A stretch of 7,755 nt of DNA from Spirochaetia bacterium UBA5368. Lineage in GTDB: Bacteria > Spirochaetota > UBA4802 > UBA5368. Location: the NCBI GenBank assembly GCA_002407865.1, contig DHPI01000029.1:12259-20013 (forward strand). Reading direction: 5' to 3'. Positions 1-6,732 of this stretch are shown in pieces. The position numbers and the translations under genes are program-made. Positions within the stretch are counted from its first letter, which is position 1, and each line of letters opens with the position of its first letter. Below the pieces are notes generated by a model, which did not search any database, was not told the origin of the DNA, and was given only the letters and a program-made list of their open reading frames with translations.

Positions 1-2709
1 GCCTTCGGGGCCGAGATCGATGATCCAGTCGGCGTTTTTAATCACATCGAGATTATGTTCGATAACGATAACGGTGTTGCCCTTCTCGACAAGACACGCC
101 AGCACCTCAAGCAGCTTCTGGATATCGGCAAAATGAAGCCCCGTGGTCGGTTCGTCGAGTATGTATACGGTCCTGCCCGTCGCACGCTTCGACAGCTCGG
201 TTGAAAGCTTCACACGCTGCGCCTCGCCGCCCGAAAGAGTGGTTGCGGGCTGGCCCAGCTTGATGTAGCCGAGCCCTACCCTGTGCAGTGTGTCCAGCTT
301 TGCGTGAACCGCGGGAATGTTCTCGAAAAACTCGAGCGCCTCCTCGACCGTCATATCGAGCACTTCGAATATATTCTTTCCTTTGTAACGCACCTCGAGG
401 GTTTCATGGTTGTAACGCCTGCCCTTGCAGACCTCGCAGGTGACGTATACGTCGGGCAGGAAATGCATCTCGATCCTTTTGATGCCGTCGCCCTCGCAGC
501 TTTCACACCGGCCGCCGGAAACATTGAACGAAAAACGCCCCGGCCTGTAGCCGCGCACTTTCGATTCGGGCAGCTTCGCGAAAAGCTCGCGGATCGGCGT
601 AAACAGGCCGGTATACGTGGCCGGATTCGACCTCGGCGTGCGGCCGATTGGCGATTGATCGATATCGATAACCTTGTCGACAAGCTCCGTGCCGCGTATC
701 GCATCGAACGCGCCCGGATACTGCTTCGACTTCATCAGCAGCGACGACAACGCCCTGTAGAGGATCTCGATCACCAGCGTCGATTTCCCCGAGCCTGAAA
801 CGCCGGTGATGCACGTCAGCACCCCGAGCGGAAACTTCACATTTACACTTTTAAGATTGTTCTCCTTCGCGCCCTTCAGCTCAATATAGCCGGTCGGCTC
901 GCGCCTGCGCAAAGGAAACGGAATGACAAGGCTGCCGGAGAGATATCTGCCCGTGAGAGATTTTGAATTTTGCGTTATCTCATCGGGAGTGCCCGCCGCA
1001 ACGACATAGCCGCCGTCCAGCCCGGCGCCGGGGCCGAGGTCGACAACGTAATCGGCTTCGCGGATAGTTTCCTCATCGTGCTCAACAACGATGACCGTAT
1101 TTCCGAGATCGCGGAGATATTTCAACGTCGCGAGCAGTTTCCTGTTGTCGCGCTGGTGAAGGCCGATGCTGGGTTCGTCGAGTATATATAGCACGCCCAT
1201 CAGGCTCGATCCTATCTGCGTGGCAAGCCGTATTCGCTGGGCCTCACCGCCCGACAGGCTGCCCGTGGCGCGGTCGAGCGTAAGATACTCAATGCCCACA
1301 TCGGCGAGAAACGTCAGCCGCGCGCGGATTTCTTTGAGGATCTGCGCGGCAATCTTCAACTCGGTGTCGTTCAACGTAATGGATTCGAAGAAGCGGTGCG
1401 CATCCTTGATTGAATACGACGTCACCCGGTCAATCGACGTATCCGCAACCCGAACGGCGAGGCTTTCAGGGCGAAGCCGCCTTCCGCCGCATGTCTCGCA
1501 CACGCGGTTGGTCATGAAGCGCTCCATCCATTCGCGCATTTCCTCCGACTTCGTTTCGAGATACCTGCGTTCGAGGTTCGGAATAACACCCTCGAATTTA
1601 CGCGAAAACCTGAACTCGGCGTCCGAACGTTTGATATTATAATTGATGCGCGTCTTTCCCGACCCGTACAAAATCACGTCCTTAATCTTCTGCGGGAGCT
1701 TGCGCCACGGGGTATCCGCGTCGAAACTGAAATTTTTCTCGAGCGTTTTTATCTGTTCAACATACCAGTAGCTGGTCGTTTTGCCCCACACCTCGAGCGC
1801 GCCGCCATAGAGGGATTTCTCCGGATCGCCGACTATCAGCTCGGGATCGAATTGCAAGATATAGCCCAGGCCGCTGCATCTGGGGCACGCACCGTAGGGG
1901 CTGTTGAACGAAAACATGCGCGGCGAAAGCTCGGGGATTGAAATGCCGCAGTCGGGGCATGAAAGCTTCGTCGAGTAAAGGCGCTCTTCGCCGTTGACAT
2001 CGACAATCAACAGCCCGTCGGCGAGATCTATCGCGGTTTCCACGGAATCGGCCAGCCGCGTGCGGATACCGTCCTTCAGCACGATACGGTCGACAACCAC
2101 TTCGATATCGTGCTTTTTATTTTTATCGAGCTTTATTTCCTCGTCGAGGGTGCGAACTTCCCCGTCGATACGGACACGGGAAAATCCATTTTTCCGCGCG
2201 GCGCCAAACCTGTCTTCGTGCTCACCCTTCCGCCCGCGCACCACCGGCGCCATTATCTGAATCTTCGCCCCCGACTCGTTCGTCAACAGCGACTCCACGA
2301 TTTGATCGACAGACTGGGACGATATTTTTTTGCCGCATTGATGACAGTATGGCACGCCGATGCGCGCAAACAGCAGGCGGAGATAATCGTAAATTTCGGT
2401 AACAGTCCCCACCGTGGAGCGCGGATTCCGGTGCGTTGTTTTCTGTTCGATCGATATCGCGGGAGAAAGGCCGTCGATAAAATCGACATCCGGCTTTTCC
2501 ATCACCCCCAGAAACTGCCGCGCGTACGCAGAAAGCGACTCGACGTACCGCCGCTGTCCCTCGGCATAAATGGTATCAAAGGCAAGAGAGGACTTTCCCG
2601 ACCCGGAAAGACCGGTGATAACAACCAGGCGATCCCTCGGGATATCGATCGATATGTTTTTAAGATTGTGCTCTCGCGCCCCTCGAATCCTTATTATCGG
2701 CTGGCTCAT
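1..2709 (-). CDS. uvrA: UvrA, excinuclease ABC subunit A (C-terminus cut by window edge)
   Basis: UvrA is the ATP-dependent damage sensor of nucleotide excision repair. It dimerises, scans DNA with UvrB and loads UvrB at lesions in the cytoplasm. The frame read from the ATG at 2709 gives 903 residues and runs off the left edge at [10 protein letters not shown], a motif that normally sits about 35-40 residues before the UvrA C-terminus. Both ATPase halves are intact. Walker [10 protein letters not shown] is near residue 33 and GVSGSGKST near 636. The LSGGEAQR signatures are at about 485 and 825, each followed by a Walker B ([22 protein letters not shown]). Zinc-module cysteines are at about 251/254/275/278 and 735/738/758/761, with further CxxC pairs such as 122/125. 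The start is fixed by family alignment ([16 protein letters not shown]) and by the 4-nt ATGA overlap with the upstream gene, which suggests translational coupling. No disabling change was seen. Confidence 0.98.
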   Translation of the reverse strand, partial: MSQPIIRIRGAREHNLKNISIDIPRDRLVVITGLSGSGKSSLAFDTIYAEGQRRYVESLSAYARQFLGVMEKPDVDFIDGLSPAISIEQKTTHRNPRSTVGTVTEIYDYLRLLFARIGVPYCHQCGKKISSQSVDQIVESLLTNESGAKIQIMAPVVRGRKGEHEDRFGAARKNGFSRVRIDGEVRTLDEEIKLDKNKKHDIEVVVDRIVLKDGIRTRLADSVETAIDLADGLLIVDVNGEERLYSTKLSCPDCGISIPELSPRMFSFNSPYGACPRCSGLGYILQFDPELIVGDPEKSLYGGALEVWGKTTSYWYVEQIKTLEKNFSFDADTPWRKLPQKIKDVILYGSGKTRINYNIKRSDAEFRFSRKFEGVIPNLERRYLETKSEEMREWMERFMTNRVCETCGGRRLRPESLAVRVADTSIDRVTSYSIKDAHRFFESITLNDTELKIAAQILKEIRARLTFLADVGIEYLTLDRATGSLSGGEAQRIRLATQIGSSLMGVLYILDEPSIGLHQRDNRKLLATLKYLRDLGNTVIVVEHDEETIREADYVVDLGPGAGLDGGYVVAAGTPDEITQNSKSLTGRYLSGSLVIPFPLRRREPTGYIELKGAKENNLKSVNVKFPLGVLTCITGVSGSGKSTLVIEILYRALSSLLMKSKQYPGAFDAIRGTELVDKVIDIDQSPIGRTPRSNPATYTGLFTPIRELFAKLPESKVRGYRPGRFSFNVSGGRCESCEGDGIKRIEMHFLPDVYVTCEVCKGRRYNHETLEVRYKGKNIFEVLDMTVEEALEFFENIPAVHAKLDTLHRVGLGYIKLGQPATTLSGGEAQRVKLSTELSKRATGRTVYILDEPTTGLHFADIQKLLEVLACLVEKGNTVIVIEHNLDVIKNADWIIDLGPEG

Positions 2710-3089
2710 ATCTGTGTTACATTGACCGATCCGCACATGGGACAGATTACTTCGAATTCCTCATCATCTTCGAGTACATCTTTTCGTTTGAAAATAACAT
2801 CTTCCCAGCGGTAGTCACAATCCTCACAGGCATAGGATACATCTATTTTTCTGACCCTCTTTTTGTCGGTCTTTTTTGTCACAACGGCATCTTCGTCGTC
2901 TTCCTCAAGCAGGTCCTCATCATCCTCTTCAAAATCATCTTCGACGAGTTCTTCATCATTATCTATTATTTCACCATCGTCATTCAACTCCTCATCGCCA
3001 AGGAGCTCTTCTTCATCGTAGTTTTCTTCATAGAATTCATCTTCATAAACTTCATCATCAAATTCACGCTCAATATCTTTTTTGCCCAT
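2706..3089 (-). CDS. Small hyperacidic protein with C-terminal zinc ribbon, coupled to uvrA
   Basis: I do not recognise a named family. The 127-residue product has two parts. Residues 1-68 are extraordinarily acidic, with about 40 Asp/Glu and only three basic residues, and are probably disordered. A short basic linker follows ([11 protein letters not shown], about 71-81). Residues 86-123 form a zinc-ribbon-like module with two CxxC knuckles, C88/C91 (CEDC) and C116/C119 (CPMC), 24 residues apart. No signal peptide or membrane segment is visible, so it should be cytoplasmic. The chosen ATG at 3089 has GGGTGAT at 3093-3099, which pairs with the 3' end of 16S rRNA at suitable aligned spacing. 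A GTG at 3149 would add 20 residues and is preceded by the same GGGTGAT, so it remains possible. The stop TGA overlaps the uvrA ATG. A role in DNA repair or regulation of UvrA is inference from position only; a transcription-related zinc ribbon protein is an alternative. Confidence 0.85.
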   Translation of the reverse strand: MGKKDIEREFDDEVYEDEFYEENYDEEELLGDEELNDDGEIIDNDEELVEDDFEEDDEDLLEEDDEDAVVTKKTDKKRVRKIDVSYACEDCDYRWEDVIFKRKDVLEDDEEFEVICPMCGSVNVTQI

Positions 3090-3207
3090 AACATCACCCA
3101 AAAAATTATTAACTTGCGCCTTCTGAAAACACCTGCGCAAAACATGCACTCATCACCCTGCGAAACCGCCTCCGCGGTACGCACCAAAACGGAAAATTTC
3201 TCTGCCA

Positions 3208-3236
3208 CGTATACTGCGCGCTTATGGCTTTGACAA
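3208..3236 (-). promoter_or_regulatory. Candidate sigma70 promoter for the zinc ribbon-uvrA unit
   Basis: On the minus strand TTGTCA (3236-3231, five of six consensus bases) is followed by exactly 17 bp and then TATACG (3213-3208, four of six). Transcription would start near 3201. That gives a leader of about 110 nt to the ATG at 3089, or about 50 nt to the alternative GTG at 3149. It is the best-spaced promoter-like pair upstream of the unit, judged by eye only. I did not see an SOS box of the CTGT-N8-ACAG or GAAC-N4-GTTC kind beside it. Confidence 0.45.
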
Positions 3237-3269
3237 CTTTCACGTACAGATTCCGAAACACACGCTCCC

Positions 3270-3294
3270 ACGCGCCAGCAATGAAATGGCGCGC
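3270..3294. repeat. Inverted repeat (7 bp perfect arms) upstream of the zinc ribbon-uvrA promoter
   Basis: CGCGCCA at 3271-3277 and TGGCGCG at 3287-3293 are perfect inverted arms around a 9-nt spacer. One flanking pair (3270/3294) would extend the stem as a G-U pair. No T-run follows on either strand, so it does not look like an intrinsic terminator. It lies about 35-60 bp upstream of the candidate -35, where an operator or activator site could sit. The function is unknown. Confidence 0.45.
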
Positions 3295-3406
3295 ACAAAG
3301 ACACCGTGTCAACACTAAATAATCGTACTTTTTCTTGTCAAATATATTAGGCGAAAATTCAAATTTTTTAAATTTAATACCATTCCCGATAGTGAATATA
3401 AAGACG

Positions 3407-3445
3407 AAAAACGTGACACACGGGCCGTACTATGCCGGTAGTGTC
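3407..3445 (-). terminator. Probable intrinsic terminator after the secreted-protein gene
   Basis: Reading the minus strand, GACAC at 3445-3441 pairs with GTGTC at 3419-3415. The stem continues through AC/GT and GGC/GCC, interrupted by one bulged T and one C-C mismatch, for about 10 base pairs closed by an 8-nt loop. After a three-base gap (ACG) there is a run of five T. The hairpin begins about 12 nt after the TAG stop at 3457-3459, a typical place for a rho-independent terminator. The imperfect stem and short T-run lower confidence. Confidence 0.5.
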
Positions 3446-3456
3446 GTTTATTTATT

Positions 3457-4401
3457 CTATTTATTCAAAACCGGAAAAGCGGGCTCCTCCAGCTTCACCG
3501 CGCTATCGGGCGCTGCGGGAACAATGGGGGCTTTCGGGAGTGACGGTACAATTATAGTATTTTTTGCGGCATCATCAGCCGTGGATTGTTTTGTTTCTTT
3601 TTTGATATCATCTGATCGTGTGCCATTCCCAACGATTTTTCCGCCGGATTTTTTATCCTGCCGCCTGTTTTCCAGCAGTTTTTTCTTTATTTCCATTTTA
3701 CCGCCAGCACCGTGCCGTTTTTCATCCTGCGCAAGGGTATCGGGCAGCGACACCCGGTCTGAGAGCACACAATCCCAGACGCCCCACACACCCGGATTGG
3801 CGCTCCGTTCCCTAAAATATATTTCCACACTCCCATCCTGAACAAGCTCGTAGGGAATTTCTATACCAAAAGGATTATTCTCCGGCGTAACATCTCCAAA
3901 ATTCAGCGTTTTTACGATTTTGCCGTCCATGAATATTTCAAGCTGTGACACGATACCCGAACGCTGCGCATTTTTATATATAACGAAATCGCACCACAGA
4001 CGGTATTTATTGTTCCCGTTAAGACCGGTCAGCCGTATACTCGATCCGAACCGTGACACAAACCTGGCGCGTTTGTCCACAACCGGAGGCGCATCGCCAA
4101 TGGCGTAGATTCCAAGGCTCTTTCCCCAGTTATAAATATCTTTTTCACCCAGCGTCACAGACCAGTCTTTCATGTACGTCGCATCGTCTTTCGCGCCGGC
4201 ATTGATCAGAATATCATGCGGGCCGGTATTTTCCGGCTTTGGCGCGCTTTCCTCCGCACGGCGTCCGGTTTTAACGGTCGTTTCCTTTTGCACGTGCGCT
4301 TTTTTCTTCACCGGGGATTTTTCGGCGGCGATTGACACTTGAGGCAAGCCGATAATCAGCGCCAAGATCGTAATTGATAGAATAATACGCCAGTCTTTCA
4401 T
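3457..4401 (-). CDS. Secreted protein with a predicted beta-sandwich domain and disordered C-terminal tail
   Basis: The product has 314 residues. A short charged start (MKDWR) and a hydrophobic core at about 6-22 lead to a likely signal-peptidase site near SIAA-EKS (25-26), so export to the periplasm or beyond is predicted. Residues 27-60 are a Lys/Glu/Pro-rich linker. Residues about 62-220 look like one folded beta-rich domain with many aromatic residues (YNWGKSLGIYAIGD, YRLWCDFVIYKN, GVWGVWDCVLSD) and two cysteines, C137 and C211, that could form a disulfide. The pattern recalls galactose-binding-like or NPCBM-type jelly rolls that bind carbohydrate, but I cannot assign a family. Residues 222-314 are low-complexity, first Lys/Asp-rich and then Pro/Val/Ala-rich, and probably disordered. 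The ATG at 4401 has GGGGGG at 4407-4412 with 5-nt spacing. It is transcribed divergently from the anchored protein/esterase pair and appears to be monocistronic. Confidence 0.85.
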   Translation of the reverse strand: MKDWRIILSITILALIIGLPQVSIAAEKSPVKKKAHVQKETTVKTGRRAEESAPKPENTGPHDILINAGAKDDATYMKDWSVTLGEKDIYNWGKSLGIYAIGDAPPVVDKRARFVSRFGSSIRLTGLNGNNKYRLWCDFVIYKNAQRSGIVSQLEIFMDGKIVKTLNFGDVTPENNPFGIEIPYELVQDGSVEIYFRERSANPGVWGVWDCVLSDRVSLPDTLAQDEKRHGAGGKMEIKKKLLENRRQDKKSGGKIVGNGTRSDDIKKETKQSTADDAAKNTIIVPSLPKAPIVPAAPDSAVKLEEPAFPVLNK

Positions 4402-4438
4402 CTGTACCCCCCGCGAATTCCGCCAGCACCAGCACTTT

Positions 4439-4467
4439 AGTTTTGCACGTCACACACAGCCCGTCAA
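4439..4467 (-). promoter_or_regulatory. Weak candidate promoter for the secreted-protein gene
   Basis: On the minus strand TTGACG (4467-4462) is separated by 17 bp from AAAACT (4444-4439). The -35 is good, but the -10 matches only three of six consensus bases. Initiation near 4432 would leave a leader of about 30 nt to the ATG at 4401. Another promoter in this 250-bp divergent region is possible. Confidence 0.3.
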
Positions 4468-4591
4468 ATTATTTTTCCGCATAAATGCCATGAGGGGAAC
4501 TAAATTTTCTTGACAAATGAACTCATACTGCATCGCATTTTCCGGACATTACCATCGGCCGGCAATGGGCGCTCCTCATTCGCGGAAATGC

Positions 4592-4622
4592 TTCTCTCCG
4601 GCGAAACCGAGCGCCGTATAAC
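4592..4622 (+). promoter_or_regulatory. Candidate promoter for the anchored protein/esterase operon
   Basis: TATAAC at 4617-4622 matches five of six -10 bases and would start transcription near 4629, about 24 nt before the ATG at 4653. The only -35 candidate nearby is the poor TTCTCT at 4592-4597. A 5-bp inverted repeat (CGGCG 4599-4603, CGCCG 4612-4616) lies between them and could be an operator. A perfect TTGACA at 4510-4515 further upstream lacks a good -10 (TCGCAT at 17-bp spacing). Confidence 0.3.
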
Positions 4623-4652
4623 CACGCTAAATCCATATTTCGGAGAGTTTTG

Positions 4653-5849
4653 ATGTATATGAAAACCACACTCGTACAAACGCTCAGCAACATAAGGCGC
4701 CATTACGTATTCACATGCATAATCATCCTCATTACGTTTTTCTGCTGCGGTGCAAATACACCGCAGGGCGAACATAAAAATACCGGTGTTACACTCGATA
4801 GAAATTTCACAATAAATAAACAATTCAACGAAAGCGCGCTGCTGCTGGCAGGCATGCCAATCCCGGCCGCTTCATCGCTGTACATGTACAGCCAGACGAA
4901 CGAGTATACGTCGTATTGCACGCATATTGAAAAGAACTGGTCAAGACTACAGTACGCAAACCAGCAAAAAATCGTTCAATGGCGCGACAAATTTTTGCCG
5001 TATAATTATACGAAGACGGTTTTCTATCCATTCAGCGGCCCCGATATCATCAACGCCCTTATATTCTTCCCCGACGGCGCCGAGTACATCATGTTCGGTC
5101 TTGAACTTCCGGGAGAGATACCAGCGCCACACGCCCTTCCTGTAGCGAAAATCCGTAGCGGTCTTTCGGGGCTCGGCGTCGCGTTGAACAACGTGCTGAA
5201 CGTCAATTATTTCAAAACAATCAACATGGCGAAGGAGATCAGCACAGATTCGTTTAACAGCATCACCGGCGTCATCATGTTCTTCCTGTCGCGCACGGGG
5301 CATGAGGTTGTCGATGTAAAAAAGGTCTGGATTGACAACAACAGCGTTCTTGTTACGGCACTGCCGCAAAAAAAAGAGCCGAAAATGATTCCCGGAGTAG
5401 AGATACTCTTCCGCAAATCTACCAACGCCCCGCTGAAGCGTGTCCGCTATTTTCAGCTCAACGTCATCGATTACTCGCTTGCGACGTACACCAATTTCAT
5501 TCCGTATCTCGAATCGCAGGGCCGTTTCACAACAATCATTAAATCGGCCTCGTACCTGATGCACAACGACACCAAGTTTACAAAAATCAGGGCGCTTACC
5601 CTTTCGCACAGCGATTATATTTTACAGGATGATTCGGGTATCGCGCTCAGATTTTTTCCCCCGCAGAAATGGAAGCTCACGTTCCACGGAACATACTCGA
5701 AGCCGGTATCACTGTTCGCGCACCGTTACCAGCAGGATTTTATGGATGCGATGAAAAAATATTCAACCGGCCCGCTGCCATTCAGCTATGGTTATAATTT
5801 TAGAGAGAATGAATCAAATCTAATGTTCGCCAAGCGCGTGGGGAAATAG
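4653..5849 (+). CDS. Membrane-anchored or lipoprotein-like protein of unknown function
   Basis: From the ATG at 4653 the product has 398 residues. GGAGAG at 4642-4647 is well spaced for this start; a TTG at 4650 and an ATG at 4659 in the same frame are alternatives. Residues 15-33 carry RR, a hydrophobic stretch and then CCG, which may be a relaxed lipobox (C31 or C32) or an uncleaved anchor; the rest should lie outside the inner membrane. Recognisable blocks are YPFSGPD (125-131), FFP (138-140), GLELPG (149-154), KSASYLMH (297-304), QDDSGIALRFF (325-335) and PLPFSYGY (374-381). From memory these resemble blocks of a conserved uncharacterised family, but I cannot name it and assign no activity. 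The stop is one base before the hydrolase start, so the two are surely co-transcribed and probably act in the same compartment. Confidence 0.88.
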   Translation: MYMKTTLVQTLSNIRRHYVFTCIIILITFFCCGANTPQGEHKNTGVTLDRNFTINKQFNESALLLAGMPIPAASSLYMYSQTNEYTSYCTHIEKNWSRLQYANQQKIVQWRDKFLPYNYTKTVFYPFSGPDIINALIFFPDGAEYIMFGLELPGEIPAPHALPVAKIRSGLSGLGVALNNVLNVNYFKTINMAKEISTDSFNSITGVIMFFLSRTGHEVVDVKKVWIDNNSVLVTALPQKKEPKMIPGVEILFRKSTNAPLKRVRYFQLNVIDYSLATYTNFIPYLESQGRFTTIIKSASYLMHNDTKFTKIRALTLSHSDYILQDDSGIALRFFPPQKWKLTFHGTYSKPVSLFAHRYQQDFMDAMKKYSTGPLPFSYGYNFRENESNLMFAKRVGK

Positions 5850-5850
5850 C

Positions 5851-6732
5851 ATGCCGCGGGCACGGCGGCTTCTTATACTGACTGTTTTTATCGTGTACGC
5901 CGTCAACGGTTGCAAGGCAGCGGACGTTGAATCCGCACAAAAACCGTCCATAACGCTTGCGCCGGGGATGTCTGAAATTAATGTGCCCGCATCGCTGTCA
6001 GAATCGCACAGCGGCCAGCCCATCGCGGTCGATATTTACATTCCAGAAACTACAACCACATTTCGCGGCGATATTCTCGTGCTGCCGGGATGGAATTTTT
6101 CCAGAAAGGAATGGCAGAATAAATCGCATCTCGTAAAACTCGCATCGGAAAAAAATTTCCGGCTCATCTTTCCAGAGATGAAAACGACGCTCTACGAATC
6201 GAGTTATTATCCTGAAACCAGAATGAAGTGGGCCCCCACTCCCGGCGGGCAATGGGTAAAAGAGATATTCATTCCGCAGCTTCAGCGTTACGGGCTGCTC
6301 ATCAGGGGCAACCGAAACTTTCTGCTCGGGCTTTCAACCGGCGCGCGGGGCGTTGCGCTTGTCACTCTGCAGAATCCCGGGCTCTTCACCGCAGGCGCGG
6401 CGCTCTCCGGCGATTATGACCAGTCGGTGATGTCGCGCGACAGGCTGATGACGAAGGTATATGGAGCGTATGATGCATTTCCCGAACGCTGGACGGGCAA
6501 AGATAATCCGCAAAAACGCATTTCTGAATGGACCATGCCTATCTACCTCGGTCATGGTCACAAAGACGCCGTGGTCCCCTTCAGCCAGACGAAGACATTC
6601 TACGAGGCGTTAAAAACAGCCCACCCCGCACTTATGATCAGATTTAACGAACCCGCACAGGCGGGTCACGACTTCACGTACTGGGCGTCCGAACTGCCTG
6701 CCGTTATTGATTTTTTTCTATCAGTTCCTTGA
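5851..6732 (+). CDS. Lipoprotein alpha/beta hydrolase, putative-esterase type
   Basis: The product has 293 residues. The N-terminus has basic residues (RARR), a hydrophobic core and VNGC at 18-21, a plausible lipobox that would make C21 the lipid-modified first residue of a lipoprotein in the envelope. The mature part has an alpha/beta-hydrolase layout. PGWN (79-82) probably contributes to the oxyanion hole, GLSTG (160-164) carries the nucleophile S162, HKDAVVP gives a likely acid D239, and AGHDF supplies the likely catalytic H273. The order and spacing suit the putative-esterase family that includes feruloyl esterase and S-formylglutathione hydrolase relatives; the ester substrate cannot be told. 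The ATG at 5851 has GGGGA at 5840-5844, inside the end of the preceding gene, and follows its TAG after one base, implying translational coupling. The 3' end overlaps the convergent permease by 12 bp. Confidence 0.88.
   Translation: MPRARRLLILTVFIVYAVNGCKAADVESAQKPSITLAPGMSEINVPASLSESHSGQPIAVDIYIPETTTTFRGDILVLPGWNFSRKEWQNKSHLVKLASEKNFRLIFPEMKTTLYESSYYPETRMKWAPTPGGQWVKEIFIPQLQRYGLLIRGNRNFLLGLSTGARGVALVTLQNPGLFTAGAALSGDYDQSVMSRDRLMTKVYGAYDAFPERWTGKDNPQKRISEWTMPIYLGHGHKDAVVPFSQTKTFYEALKTAHPALMIRFNEPAQAGHDFTYWASELPAVIDFFLSVP

Larger units (their letters stand above)
3090..3456. other. 367-bp non-coding region between two minus-strand genes
   Basis: No convincing gene is present here. From high to low coordinates (the direction of flanking transcription) it holds a terminator-like hairpin just after the 3457-4401 gene, an AT-rich stretch around 3320-3400, a GC-rich inverted repeat at 3270-3294, and a sigma70-like promoter at 3208-3236. 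After the promoter comes a leader of about 110 nt to the zinc ribbon gene. Short open frames in this stretch have no family resemblance or consistent ribosome binding site. Confidence 0.7.

Noticed and set aside
283..2814. Several plus-strand open frames (for example 283-798, 1166-1642, 2110-2814)
   Set aside because: They lie antisense to uvrA, whose minus-strand frame shows all family motifs. Their products are Arg-rich or Ser-rich with no recognisable domain.
2984..3315. Minus-strand frames of 106 and 68 codons upstream of the zinc ribbon gene
   Set aside because: They overlap each other or the real gene in other frames, have no good ribosome binding site, and their products look random (Arg/Cys-rich).
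3307..3341. TTGACA boxes at 3336-3341 and 3307-3312 (minus) as promoters
   Set aside because: Neither has an acceptable -10 at 16-18 bp spacing; the pair at 3208-3236 is better.
3335..3841. Plus-strand 168-codon frame
   Set aside because: It is antisense to the secreted-protein gene and to its terminator region; its Ser/Phe-rich product mirrors the opposite coding strand.
4543..4568. Dyad-like stretch CCATCGGCCGGCAATGG
   Set aside because: Its pairing is broken by mismatches near the centre and it has no T-run, so it is not a supportable terminator or operator.
4947..5609. Minus-strand 220-codon frame
   Set aside because: It lies wholly antisense to the anchored-protein gene, which has a good ribosome binding site, an export signal and conserved-looking blocks. 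The antisense product shows no domain.
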